Below, piece after piece: positions 17,093 to 25,917 of a DNA stretch of 51,140 nucleotides (its first letter is position 1; each line of letters starts with the position of its first letter). The stretch is taken from the NCBI RefSeq assembly GCF_013387495.1, contig NZ_JABZEE010000048.1, positions 1-51,140 of the forward strand, given 5' to 3'. The notes beneath the pieces were generated by a model. The model was not told where the DNA came from and made no database searches. It saw only the letters and a program-made list of their open reading frames with translations. The DNA comes from Streptomyces sp. PKU-EA00015. GTDB taxonomy: Bacteria > Actinomycetota > Actinomycetes > Streptomycetales > Streptomycetaceae. Made by a program: the position numbers and the translations under genes.

Positions 17093-18150
17093 CGGTCCCT
17101 CCGCCTCGGGGCGACGCCGCGCACGCCGTCCCGAGGCTCGCCGACCTCGCCCTCCAGGCAGGGGTCAGCGAAGCCACCGTCAGCCGGGTGCTCAACGGCA
17201 AGGCGGGTGTCGCCGCCACGACCAGGCACCGGGTGCTGGCCGCGCTCGACGTGCTCGGCTACGAGCGGCCCGTGCGGCTCAAGCGGCGCAGCGCCGGACT
17301 GGTCGGGCTCGTCATCCCCGAGCTGACCAATCCGATCTTCCCGGCGTTCGCGCAGGTCATCGAGCAGGTACTGGCCGGGCACGGGTACACGCCCGTGCTG
17401 TGCACGCAGATGCCGGGCGGTGCCACCGAGGACGAGCTCGTGGAGCAGTTGGAGGAACGCGGCGTCACGGGCATCGTGTTCCTGTCCGGGCTGCACGCCG
17501 ACACCTCGGCCGACCCGTCGCGCTATGTGCAACTCGCTTCCCGGGGCGTGCCGTTCGTCCTCATCAACGGTTTCAACGAGCGGGTCGACGCGCACTTCGT
17601 CTCGCCCGACGACCGCTCGGCGGCGCGCATGGCGGTGCGCCATCTCGTGGAGCTGGGGCACGAACGCATCGGCCTCGCCGTCGGCCCCACCCGGTATGTT
17701 CCCTCCCGGCGCAAGGCCGAGGGATTCACGGCGGCCCTCCACTCGCTGCTGGGCATACCCCACGAGGAGGCCCAGCACCTCATACGCCGCACGCTGTTCT
17801 CGGTGGAGGGCGGCCAAGTGGCCGCCGGCGCACTGCTCGACGCGGGCTGCACCGGCATCGTGTGCGGCAGCGACCTGATGGCGCTCGGCGCGATCCGCGC
17901 CGTGCGCGGGCGCGGCCTCGACGTGCCGCGCGACGTCTCGGTGGTCGGCTTCGACGACTCGCCGCTGATCGCGTTCACGGATCCGCCGCTCACGACGGTG
18001 CGTCAGCCCGTGCAGGCGATGGCGACGGCCGCGGTGGACGCGCTGATCGAGGAGATCGACGGAAATCCCGTACAGCGCACGGAGTTCGTCTTCCAGCCGG
18101 AGCTCGTGGTGCGCGGCTCCACGGGCGCTCCCTCCGGCCACGGCGCCTGA
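17089..18150 (+). CDS. LacI-family regulator, MalR paralogue
   Basis: A 353-residue LacI/GalR regulator. The HTH PRLADLALQAGVSEATVSR and hinge VLNGKAGVAAT are almost identical to those of MalR at 10692-11726, and similarity continues through the effector domain (for example LDVLGYERPVRL, AGLVGL, SVVGFDDSPLIAFTDPP). Near-identical recognition helices imply both read the same CTTGC(A/G)G sites. GTG at 17089 was chosen because it overlaps the aglA stop and puts the HTH near the N-terminus. Co-transcription with aglA makes this copy inducible with the operon, a likely feedback element. Effector differences from MalR are unknown. Confidence 0.9.
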   Translation: MTVPPPRGDAAHAVPRLADLALQAGVSEATVSRVLNGKAGVAATTRHRVLAALDVLGYERPVRLKRRSAGLVGLVIPELTNPIFPAFAQVIEQVLAGHGYTPVLCTQMPGGATEDELVEQLEERGVTGIVFLSGLHADTSADPSRYVQLASRGVPFVLINGFNERVDAHFVSPDDRSAARMAVRHLVELGHERIGLAVGPTRYVPSRRKAEGFTAALHSLLGIPHEEAQHLIRRTLFSVEGGQVAAGALLDAGCTGIVCGSDLMALGAIRAVRGRGLDVPRDVSVVGFDDSPLIAFTDPPLTTVRQPVQAMATAAVDALIEEIDGNPVQRTEFVFQPELVVRGSTGAPSGHGA

Positions 18151-18165
18151 CGGGGGATCGGTCCG

Positions 18166-18213
18166 GCCGGCCGGGCGCGTAGGGCCCGGCACGGACCGGG
18201 ACCCCCGGCCGGC
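18166..18213 (+). terminator. Candidate terminator after the second LacI gene
   Basis: A 10-bp stem, GCCGGCCGGG (18166-18175) with CCCGGCCGGC (18204-18213), has a 28-base loop that can itself partly fold. It lies just past the regulator stop, before the amylase promoter region. Confidence 0.45.
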
Positions 18214-18317
18214 GCGAACCCCGTGGAAGCCACCCGCTCGGGGTGACCGCCAGCGGCCCTGCCGGATCCACGGCCCGCGTAAGGGGCCGGTCCGGAGACG
18301 TGGTTGAACGTAACACC

Positions 18318-18346
18318 GCTGCAATGACTTGCGAAAGAGTTTGCGG
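18318..18346. promoter_or_regulatory. Upstream CTTGCG-type candidate operator for the amylase gene
   Basis: GCTGCAA (18318-18324), CTTGCGA (18328-18334) and TTTGCGG (18340-18346) form one inverted and two direct half-sites resembling those between malR and malE. The surrounding bases are relatively AT-rich. Confidence 0.5.
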
Positions 18347-18407
18347 ACACGGAACGGCCACGTTTCCCGGTTGTCACCCCGCCCGTCATGAACCCCTGTC
18401 CAGAGGG

Positions 18408-18437
18408 TTGACCGGGTCGCGCGGCGGGTCGTACGGT
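18408..18437 (+). promoter_or_regulatory. Candidate alpha-amylase promoter
   Basis: TTGACC (18408-18413), an 18-base spacer and TACGGT (18432-18437) agree well with the Streptomyces housekeeping consensus. Transcription would start near 18444, about 117 bases before the amylase ATG, with the next CTTGC motifs inside the leader. Confidence 0.6.
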
Positions 18438-18462
18438 CTCGACCGCAACGAGTTTCAGTCTT

Positions 18463-18493
18463 CTTGCACAAGAATTCTCAAAAGGCCTTGCGG
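18463..18493. promoter_or_regulatory. Downstream CTTGCA/CTTGCGG candidate operator in the amylase leader
   Basis: CTTGCA at 18463-18468 and CTTGCGG at 18487-18493 are in the same orientation, 24 bp apart, flanking an AT-rich AAGAATTCTCAAAAGG segment. They lie just downstream of the predicted start of transcription, where a LacI-family repressor would block elongation. Confidence 0.55.
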
Positions 18494-18560
18494 GCACGGC
18501 GCGTTGACCGTACGAGGCTGCCCCCTCGCATCCGCACCTCCCTGAAGAGCAGGAGGAATC

Positions 18561-19943
18561 ATGGCCCGCAGAACCGTGGCCGCTGCACTCGCCGTCCTGG
18601 CGGGAGCCGCTGCGGCCGTCACGGCCCCCGCACCGGCCCAGGCCGCGCCGCCCGGCGACAAGGACGTCACCGCCGTGATGTTCGAGTGGAAGTTCGCGTC
18701 CGTGGCCAAGGCCTGTACGGACCAGCTCGGTCCGGCAGGCTACGGGTACGTCCAGGTCTCGCCGCCCCAGGAGCACGTCCAGGGCCCGCAGTGGTGGACG
18801 TCGTACCAGCCCGTCAGCTACAAGATCGCCGGCCGCCTCGGCGACCGGACCGCCTTCAAGAACATGATCGACACGTGTCACGCGGCAGGCGTGAAGGTGG
18901 TCGCCGACACCGTGGTCAACCACATGGCGGCCGGCTCGGGCACCGGCACCGGCGGCTCCTCGTACGGGAAGTACGACTACCCGGGGCTGTACTCCTGGTA
19001 CGACCTGAACAACTGCACCGCGCAGATCAGCAACTACCAGGACCGCTGGAACGTGCAGGAGTGCGAGCTCGTCGGGCTCGCCGACCTGGACACCGGCGAG
19101 GAGTACGTCCGCACGAAGATCGCCGGCTACATGAACGACCTGCTGTCGCTCGGTGTCGACGGCTTCCGTATCGACGCCGCCAAGCACATGGCCGCCGGCG
19201 ACCTCGCGGCCGTCAAGGCCAAGCTGACGAACCCGTCCGTGTACTGGAAGCAGGAGGCCATCCACGGCGCAGGCGAGGCGGTCTCGCCCGCCGAGTACCT
19301 CGGCAACGGCGACGTGCAGGAGTTCCGCTACGCACGCGACCTCAAGCGTGTCTTCCAGAACGAGAACCTCGCCTACCTGAAGAACTACGGCGAGGGCTGG
19401 GGCTACATGGAGTCCGCCAAGTCCGCCGTCTTCGTCGACAACCACGACACCGAGCGCGGTGGCGACACGCTCAACTACAAGAACGGCGCCGACTACACCC
19501 TGGCAGGCGTCTTCATGCTGGCCTGGCCGTATGGGTCGCCCGACGTGCACTCCGGCTACGAGTGGTCGGACAAGGACGCCGGACCGCCGGCCGGCGGGCA
19601 CGTCAACGCCTGCTGGAGCGACGGCTGGAAGTGCCAGCACGCCTGGCGCGAGATCTCCTCCATGGTCGCCTTCCGCAACGTCTCCCGCGGCCAGTCCGTC
19701 ACCAACTGGTGGGACAACGGAGGCGACCAGATCGCCTTCGGCCGCGGCTCCAAGGCGTACGTGGCCATCAACCACGAGACCTGGTCGCTCACCCGCACCT
19801 TCCAGACCTCGCTGCCGTCGGGCACCTACTGCGACGTCCAGAACAACAGGCCGGTCACGGTGAACGGCTCCGGTCAGTTCACCGCGACCCTCGGCCCCAA
19901 CACCGCGGTCGCGCTGCACGCCGGCGCACGCTCCTGCGGCTGA
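18561..19943 (+). CDS. Secreted alpha-amylase (GH13)
   Basis: A 460-residue exported endo-acting alpha-amylase. A classic signal peptide is cleaved after AQA (about residue 28). Catalytic regions are DTVVNH (116-121), GFRIDAAKH with nucleophile Asp205, KQEAI with Glu232 as probable acid/base, and FVDNHD with Asp296. It ends after the C-terminal beta domain and lacks the CBM20 starch-binding domain found on many Streptomyces amylases, so it is the short form. AGGAGGA lies immediately before the ATG. It starts the extracellular starch-degrading unit, supplying maltodextrins for MalEFG, and is followed by the amylase-pullulanase gene behind a hairpin. Confidence 0.95.
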   Translation: MARRTVAAALAVLAGAAAAVTAPAPAQAAPPGDKDVTAVMFEWKFASVAKACTDQLGPAGYGYVQVSPPQEHVQGPQWWTSYQPVSYKIAGRLGDRTAFKNMIDTCHAAGVKVVADTVVNHMAAGSGTGTGGSSYGKYDYPGLYSWYDLNNCTAQISNYQDRWNVQECELVGLADLDTGEEYVRTKIAGYMNDLLSLGVDGFRIDAAKHMAAGDLAAVKAKLTNPSVYWKQEAIHGAGEAVSPAEYLGNGDVQEFRYARDLKRVFQNENLAYLKNYGEGWGYMESAKSAVFVDNHDTERGGDTLNYKNGADYTLAGVFMLAWPYGSPDVHSGYEWSDKDAGPPAGGHVNACWSDGWKCQHAWREISSMVAFRNVSRGQSVTNWWDNGGDQIAFGRGSKAYVAINHETWSLTRTFQTSLPSGTYCDVQNNRPVTVNGSGQFTATLGPNTAVALHAGARSCG

Positions 19944-19956
19944 CGTCCGCACTCCC

Positions 19957-19990
19957 GCCGCCCCGCTCCTCCTCCCCGGAGCGGGGCGGC
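19957..19990 (+). terminator. Strong hairpin between the amylase and pullulanase genes
   Basis: A perfect 13-bp stem (19957-19969 with 19978-19990) and an 8-base loop, starting 13 bases after the amylase stop. Only 38 bases separate it from the pullulanase GTG, too few for an independent promoter, so it probably allows partial read-through. Confidence 0.75.
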
Positions 19991-20028
19991 ACTCCGCACC
20001 CGTTCACATCTCATCCAGGAGATCCGCT

Positions 20029-23000
20029 GTGATACGCCCCCGTATCCGCCTGCGCCCGGGCGCGGCCGCCGTCGCCGCCGCGGCGACGGTCGCGGCGCTC
20101 GTCCCCGCCCTGCCGGCGGTGGCCGCGCCGAAGCCGCCACCGCCGCCCTCGGACAGAGCCCTGGCCGCACAGCCGGCCCGCCACGACCTGACCCGCGAGC
20201 AGTTCTACTTCGTCCTGCCCGACCGTTTCGCCAACGGTGACACGGGCAACGACCGCGGCGGCCTCACCGGCACCCGGACGACCACCGGCTACGACCCCGC
20301 CGACAAGGGCTTCTACCAGGGCGGCGACCTCAAGGGACTGACCGAGAGGCTCGACTACATCAAGGGGCTCGGCACCACCGCCATCTGGATGGCGCCGATC
20401 TTCAAGAACCAGCCGGTACAGGGCGAGGGCAAGGACGCGAGCGCCGCCTACCACGGCTACTGGATCACCGACTTCACCCAGGTCGACCCCCACTTCGGCA
20501 CGAACGCCGACCTGGAGAGGCTGATCGACAAGGCCCACGACAAGGGCATGAAGGTCTTCTTCGACGTCATCACCAACCACACAGCCGACGTCGTCGACTA
20601 CCAGGAGAAGTCGTACGGCTACCTCTCCAAGGGCGCCTTCCCCTACCTGACGAAGGACGGCGAGCCCTTCGACGACAGCGACTACGCAGACGGGACGCGC
20701 CGTTTCCCCGCGACCGACCGGGACTCCTTCCCGCGCACCCCCGTCGTGCCCGCCGCGAAGAAGGACATCAAGGTCCCCGCCTGGCTCAACGACCCGGAGA
20801 TGTACCACAACAGGGGCGACTCGACCTTCGCGGGCGAGTCCTCCGAGCACGGCGACTTCTCCGGTCTCGACGACCTGTGGACCGAACGGCCCGAGGTCGT
20901 CGAGGGCATGACGAAGATCTACCAGCGCTGGGTGCGCGACTTCGACATCGACGGCTTCCGCATCGACACGGTCAAGCACGTCAACATGGAGTTCTGGACG
21001 CAGTGGGCGACCGCGCTCGACGCGTACGCCGCCCAGCAGGGCCGGGACGACTTCTTCATGTTCGGCGAGGTCTACTCGGGAGACCCGGCGATCACCTCGC
21101 CGTACGTCACGCGGGGCCGCCTCGACGCCACCCTCGACTTCCCGTTCCAGGACGCCGCCCGCGCCTACGCCTCGCAGGGCGCCTCCGCTGACAAGCTCGC
21201 GCATCTCTTCGCCCAGGACTACCGCTACACCACGGACAAGGCCAACGCCTACGAGTCCGTACCCTTCCTCGGCAACCACGACATGGGCCGCTTCGGCGCC
21301 TTCCTGCGGCAGGACAACCCGAGGGCCGGGGGCGACGAGCTGCTGCGGCGCTACCGGCTCGCCAACGAGCTCATGTTCCTCAGCCGCGGCAACCCCGTGA
21401 TCTATTACGGCGACGAGCAGGGCTACACCGGCGCGGGCGGCGACAAGGACGCGCGCCAGAGCCTGTTCGCCTCGCGGACCGCCGACTACCTCGACGACGA
21501 CCAGCTCGGCACCGACCGCACGCACGCCGAGGACGCGTACGACACCTCCCACCCGCTGTACCGGTCCGTCGCCGCGCTGTCGGAGCTCACCAAGGCGCAC
21601 CCGGCGCTGCGGGACGGCGTGCAGCAGCAGCGCTACGCGGAGGGCTCCGTGTACGCCTTCTCCCGCACGGACGCCGCGGCGAAGACCGAGTACGTCGTGG
21701 CCCTGAACAACGCGAGCGCCGCCAAGACGGTCCGTATCCCGACCGGTTCGGCCGGCACGGACTTCACCGCGATCCACGGCGGCGACGCCACGGTCCGCAG
21801 TGGAAGCGACCGGACCGTCGAGGTCACCGTCCCGGCGCTCTCGTCGCTCGTGCTCAAGGCCGCGAAGCCGCTCGCCGCGCCCGCCACGAAGCCGTCCGTC
21901 GTGCTGAAGGCGCCGGAAGCGGGCGCCACCGGCACCGTGGAGATCTCGGCCGACGCCGACGGCGGGCCGCTCGGCCGGGTCGTGTTCGCCGCGCAGGTGG
22001 GCAACGGCCCCTGGCAGGTGCTCGGCTCCGCCGACCACGCCCCCTACAAGGTCACCCAGCACATCACCGCCCCCGCGGGAACCGCCCTGCGCTACAAGGC
22101 CGTCGTCGTCGACTCCGAGGGCCGCACCGCGAGCGCCACGGCCGCCACGACCAGCGGCGCACCCGCCGTCGAACAGCCCCCGACCGCGACCCAGCGGGAC
22201 TACGCGATCGTCCACTACAAGCGCGCCGACGGAGACTACGCCGACTGGGGCCTGTACACCTGGGGCGACATCGCCGAGGGCGAGGGCACGACCTGGCCCG
22301 CGGGCAAGCCCTTCACCGGCCGCGACGCGTACGGCGCGTTCGCCTACGTGAAGCTGAAGCCCGGCGCCTCCTCCGTCGGCTTCATCGCCGTGAACAAGGA
22401 CGGCGTGAAGGACACCGACGCCGATCGCACCATCGACCTGTCGAAGACCGGTGAGGTGTGGATCGAGCAGGGCAGGCCCGGCCTGTCGAACACCGCGCCC
22501 GAGGGGGCCTACCCGCCCCAGGACACGTCCAAGGCCGTCCTGCACTACAAGCGCGCCGACGGAGACTACACGGGCTGGGGCCTGCACACCTGGACCGGGG
22601 CGGCGAACCCGACCGACTGGTCCAAGCCCCTGGAGCCGGTGCGGACGGACGCGTACGGCGCCGTCTTCGAGGCGCCGCTCGCACCGGGAGCCACCTCGCT
22701 CAGTTACATCCTGCACAAGGGCGACCAGAAGGACCTGCCCTCCGACCAGTCCCTCGACCTCAAGGCGAACGGCCACGAGGTGTGGCTCCTGGCCGGCCAG
22801 GAGAAGTACCTGCTGCCGCAGCCCAAGGGCGGTGGCGCGGCCCTGGACCTCACCAAGGCGCACGCCGTCTGGATCGACGAAGAGACCGTCGCCTGGAACG
22901 GCAGCGACGCCGCCGCGTCCAGCGCCCTGCTCTACTCCCACGAGGGCTCCATCGCCGTCGACAACGGCGCGCTGACGGGTGGCGCGCGAGTGCTGCGGCT

Positions 23001-25416
23001 GACCAAGGCGTCGCTGACCGACGCGCAGAAGGCGAAGTACCCGCACCTGAAGACCTACACGGCCCACCGCGTCGACGAACGCGACCGCGACCGGGTGCGC
23101 GAAGCGCTGCGCGGCCAGGTCGTGGCCGCCCAGTACGCGGCCAACGGCGCCGTCGTCACGGCGACCGGCGTCCAGATCGCCGGAGTCCTCGACGACCTGT
23201 ACGCGCCGGAGGCCACCAAGGCCTCGCTCGGTGCGACGTTCGACCGCAAGGGCGTGCCCACGCTGCGGCTGTGGGCGCCGACCGCGCAGCACGTCGCGCT
23301 GGAGATCGACGGCGAGACCGTCGCCATGCGCCGCGACGACGCGAGCGGCGTCTGGTCGGTGCGCGGAAGGAAGGGCTGGAAGGGGGAGAAGTACCGCTAC
23401 GCCGTGCGCGTGTGGGCCCCGAGCGTGCAGAAGGTCGTCACCAACAAGGTCACCGACCCCTACTCCGTCGCACTGACGGCGAACTCCGAGCGGAGCATCG
23501 TCACCGACCTCTCCGACCCGTCCCTGGCGCCCGCCGGTTGGTCCGCGCTGAAGAAGCCCGCCGCCGTGCCGCTGAAGGACGCCCAGATCCAGGAGCTGCA
23601 CATCCGCGACTTCTCCGTCGCGGACCCGACGGCCGACCACCGGGGCACGTACCTCGCCTTCGCCGACAAGGACAGCAAGGGCTCGAAGCACCTGCGTGCC
23701 CTCGCCGGCGCCGGCACCTCCTACGTCCACCTGCTGCCCGCCTTCGACATCGGCACCATCCCCGAGAAGAAGGCAGACCAGCAGCAGCCCGAGTGCGACC
23801 TGAAGATCTACGCGCCCGACTCCGAGGAGCAGCAGGCCTGCGTCGCGAAGGCCGCCGCGAAGGACGCCTACAACTGGGGTTACGACCCCCTGCACTACAC
23901 GGTCCCCGAGGGCTCGTACGCCACCGACCCGGACGGCACGCGGCGCACGGTCGAGTTCCGGCAGATGGTGAAGTCCCTCAACGACGACGGACTGCGCACC
24001 GTCATGGACGTCGTCTACAACCACACCGTCGCGAGCGGCCAGGCCGACAAGTCCGTCCTCGACAGGATCGTGCCCGGCTACTACCAGCGGCTGCTCGCCG
24101 ACGGCTCGGTGGCGACCTCCACCTGCTGCGCCAACACCGCCCCCGAGAACGCCATGATGGGCAAGCTCGTCGTGGACTCGATCGTGACCTGGGCGCGCGA
24201 CTACAGGGTCGACGGCTTCCGCTTCGACCTGATGGGCCACCACCCGAAGGCCAACATCCTCGCGGTGCGCAAGGCGCTCGACGAGCTCACCGTGGAGCGC
24301 GACGGCGTCGACGGGAAGAAGATCGTGCTGTACGGGGAGGGCTGGAACTTCGGCGAGATCGCCGACGACGCCCGCTTCGTGCAGGCCACCCAGAAGAACA
24401 TGGCCGGCACCGGCATCGCGACCTTCTCCGACCGTGCGCGCGACGCGGTACGCGGCGGCGGTCCGTTCGACGACGACCCGGGCGTGCAGGGCTTCGCCTC
24501 GGGCCTGTACACCGCTCCGAACTCCTCGAAGGCCAACGGCACCGAGGCGGAGCAGAGGGCGCGCCTGCTGCACTACCAGGACCTGATTAAGGTCGGTCTT
24601 TCGGGCAACCTCGCCTCGTACTCCTTCACGGACACCCGCGGCCGCGCCGTCAAGGGCTCCGAGGTGGACTACAACGGTGCCCCGGCCGGCTACGCCGCGG
24701 CGCCCGGTGACGCGCTCGCCTACGCGGACGCCCACGACAACGAGACGCTGTACGACGCACTCGCCTTCAAGCTCCCGGCCGGTACGTCCGCCGCGGACCG
24801 GGCGCGCATGCAGGTGCTCGCGATGGCGACCTCGGCCCTGTCGCAGGGACCCGCGCTCTCCCAGGCGGGCACCGACCTGCTGCGCTCCAAGTCGCTGGAC
24901 CGCAACTCGTACGACAGCGGCGACTGGTTCAACGCCATCCACTGGGACTGCCGCGACGGCAACGGCTTCGGCCGAGGCCTGCCGCCCGCCGCGGACAACA
25001 AGCCCAAGTGGGGATACGCGAAGCCGCTGCTGACAAGCGCGTCGCTCACCGTCGGCTGCGCGCAGATCGACGGGGCCTCGGCCGCCTACCGTGACCTGCT
25101 GCGGATCCGGACCACCGAGCCCGTGTTCGGCCTCGCGACCGCCGAGGACGTCCAGTCGGCGCTGTCCTTCCCGCTGTCGGGCACGGACGAGACCCCGGGC
25201 GTGATCACCATGCGCCTCGGTGACCTCGTCGTGGTGTTCAACGCCACGCCCGAGCGGCAGACCCAGCGGGTCGCGGACCTCGCGGGCAGCGGCTACGCCC
25301 TGCACCCGGTGCAGCGGTCGGGTGCGGACGCGGCCGTCAAGGCCTCGTCGTACGAGCGGAGTTCGGGAACCTTCACGGTGCCGGCCCGCACGGTCGCCGT
25401 CTTCGAGCGCGGCTGA
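20029..25416 (+). CDS. Secreted bifunctional alpha-amylase / type I pullulanase
   Basis: A 1795-residue exported two-headed GH13 enzyme. A signal peptide ends near residue 32. The first catalytic module (about 55-560) is an alpha-amylase with nucleophile Asp313 (GFRIDTVKH), Glu347 (FGEVY) and Asp418 (FLGNHD). Two pullulanase-associated CBM41-like modules follow, each opening with HYKRADGDY (about 728 and 838). The second catalytic module is a type I pullulanase with signature YNWGYDP (1281-1287), Asp1400 (GFRFDLMGH), Glu1437 (YGEGW) and Asp1570 (DAHDN). It should cut both alpha-1,4 and alpha-1,6 bonds outside the cell. Both active sites look intact. GTG start with CAGGAG upstream. Probably co-transcribed with the amylase gene. 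Confidence 0.95.
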   Translation: MIRPRIRLRPGAAAVAAAATVAALVPALPAVAAPKPPPPPSDRALAAQPARHDLTREQFYFVLPDRFANGDTGNDRGGLTGTRTTTGYDPADKGFYQGGDLKGLTERLDYIKGLGTTAIWMAPIFKNQPVQGEGKDASAAYHGYWITDFTQVDPHFGTNADLERLIDKAHDKGMKVFFDVITNHTADVVDYQEKSYGYLSKGAFPYLTKDGEPFDDSDYADGTRRFPATDRDSFPRTPVVPAAKKDIKVPAWLNDPEMYHNRGDSTFAGESSEHGDFSGLDDLWTERPEVVEGMTKIYQRWVRDFDIDGFRIDTVKHVNMEFWTQWATALDAYAAQQGRDDFFMFGEVYSGDPAITSPYVTRGRLDATLDFPFQDAARAYASQGASADKLAHLFAQDYRYTTDKANAYESVPFLGNHDMGRFGAFLRQDNPRAGGDELLRRYRLANELMFLSRGNPVIYYGDEQGYTGAGGDKDARQSLFASRTADYLDDDQLGTDRTHAEDAYDTSHPLYRSVAALSELTKAHPALRDGVQQQRYAEGSVYAFSRTDAAAKTEYVVALNNASAAKTVRIPTGSAGTDFTAIHGGDATVRSGSDRTVEVTVPALSSLVLKAAKPLAAPATKPSVVLKAPEAGATGTVEISADADGGPLGRVVFAAQVGNGPWQVLGSADHAPYKVTQHITAPAGTALRYKAVVVDSEGRTASATAATTSGAPAVEQPPTATQRDYAIVHYKRADGDYADWGLYTWGDIAEGEGTTWPAGKPFTGRDAYGAFAYVKLKPGASSVGFIAVNKDGVKDTDADRTIDLSKTGEVWIEQGRPGLSNTAPEGAYPPQDTSKAVLHYKRADGDYTGWGLHTWTGAANPTDWSKPLEPVRTDAYGAVFEAPLAPGATSLSYILHKGDQKDLPSDQSLDLKANGHEVWLLAGQEKYLLPQPKGGGAALDLTKAHAVWIDEETVAWNGSDAAASSALLYSHEGSIAVDNGALTGGARVLRLTKASLTDAQKAKYPHLKTYTAHRVDERDRDRVREALRGQVVAAQYAANGAVVTATGVQIAGVLDDLYAPEATKASLGATFDRKGVPTLRLWAPTAQHVALEIDGETVAMRRDDASGVWSVRGRKGWKGEKYRYAVRVWAPSVQKVVTNKVTDPYSVALTANSERSIVTDLSDPSLAPAGWSALKKPAAVPLKDAQIQELHIRDFSVADPTADHRGTYLAFADKDSKGSKHLRALAGAGTSYVHLLPAFDIGTIPEKKADQQQPECDLKIYAPDSEEQQACVAKAAAKDAYNWGYDPLHYTVPEGSYATDPDGTRRTVEFRQMVKSLNDDGLRTVMDVVYNHTVASGQADKSVLDRIVPGYYQRLLADGSVATSTCCANTAPENAMMGKLVVDSIVTWARDYRVDGFRFDLMGHHPKANILAVRKALDELTVERDGVDGKKIVLYGEGWNFGEIADDARFVQATQKNMAGTGIATFSDRARDAVRGGGPFDDDPGVQGFASGLYTAPNSSKANGTEAEQRARLLHYQDLIKVGLSGNLASYSFTDTRGRAVKGSEVDYNGAPAGYAAAPGDALAYADAHDNETLYDALAFKLPAGTSAADRARMQVLAMATSALSQGPALSQAGTDLLRSKSLDRNSYDSGDWFNAIHWDCRDGNGFGRGLPPAADNKPKWGYAKPLLTSASLTVGCAQIDGASAAYRDLLRIRTTEPVFGLATAEDVQSALSFPLSGTDETPGVITMRLGDLVVVFNATPERQTQRVADLAGSGYALHPVQRSGADAAVKASSYERSSGTFTVPARTVAVFERG
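22213..22569 (+). repeat. Direct repeat encoding the start of two CBM41-like modules
   Basis: A 27-base identical sequence occurs at 22213-22239 and 22543-22569, 330 bp apart, encoding HYKRADGDY in each module. Flanking codons differ more, suggesting an old tandem duplication with local conservation or conversion at this carbohydrate-contact segment. Confidence 0.85.
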
Positions 25417-25430
25417 CCGATTCATGATCC

Positions 25431-25478
25431 CCCGCTCCTCACCCGTGTCGCTGATGGGCCGAACGGGTGAGGGGCGGG
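25431..25478 (+). terminator. Long hairpin after the pullulanase gene, overlapping the next ribosome binding site
   Basis: A 16-bp stem (25431-25446 with 25463-25478, one G-U pair) and a 16-base loop. The 3' arm runs into the GGGAGGA ribosome binding site of the following SepF-like gene, so in read-through RNA it could also limit initiation of that gene. Confidence 0.75.
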
Positions 25479-25489
25479 AGGATGGTCCC

Positions 25490-25888
25490 ATGAGTAGGTA
25501 CGAGAGGTACGACGTCACCGACGAGCAGTGGGAGGGCCTGGCACAGGTGGTGCCGCTGCGCAGTCGCGACGAGTGGCCGTCGCGGGTGGACCACCGGACG
25601 GTCCCGCAGGACTACGCGGCGGCCGAGCAGCGTCGTTTCGTCGTGCTGCGGGTGCAGGTCTTCGCCGACGCGCGTGAGGTCGCCGAGTACCTCGTCAACC
25701 GCACGCCCGTCCTGCTGGACCTGACCGCAGCCGACACCGAAGTGGCCAAGCGCATCCTGGACTTCAGCAGCGGTGTCGTCTTCGGACTCGGCAGCGCGAT
25801 GCACCGGGTCGACCGCAACGTGTTCCTCCTCGCGCCGGTGGGCACCGAGGTGGAAGGAGCCGAGCCGGCCGCTGTACCTCATTCGTAG
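25490..25888 (+). CDS. SepF-like cell division protein
   Basis: A 132-residue protein of the SepF/YlmF family. The core from about residue 48 (RRFVVLRVQVFADAREVAEYL) to 113 matches the SepF dimerisation and FtsZ-tail-binding domain, including LDLTAADTEVAKRILDFSSGVVFGLGS and a final VFLLAP strand. SepF anchors FtsZ to the membrane through an N-terminal amphipathic helix; here the N-terminal 45 residues are polar and not clearly amphipathic. Streptomyces carry several SepF paralogues, and this isolated copy away from ftsZ is likely an accessory one. ATG at 25490 is preceded by GGGAGGA. The preceding hairpin overlaps that site. Confidence 0.85.
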   Translation: MSRYERYDVTDEQWEGLAQVVPLRSRDEWPSRVDHRTVPQDYAAAEQRRFVVLRVQVFADAREVAEYLVNRTPVLLDLTAADTEVAKRILDFSSGVVFGLGSAMHRVDRNVFLLAPVGTEVEGAEPAAVPHS

Positions 25889-25917
25889 GACAGCCGTCAC
25901 GACGGAACGGTTCGGCG

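Noticed and set aside
20011..25518. A continuous 1835-codon open frame on the minus strand opposite the pullulanase gene
   Set aside because: It is a mirror frame created by strong third-position GC in the real gene; its translation is low-complexity Val/Gly/Arg-rich with no domain, and the sense protein has all GH13 motifs.
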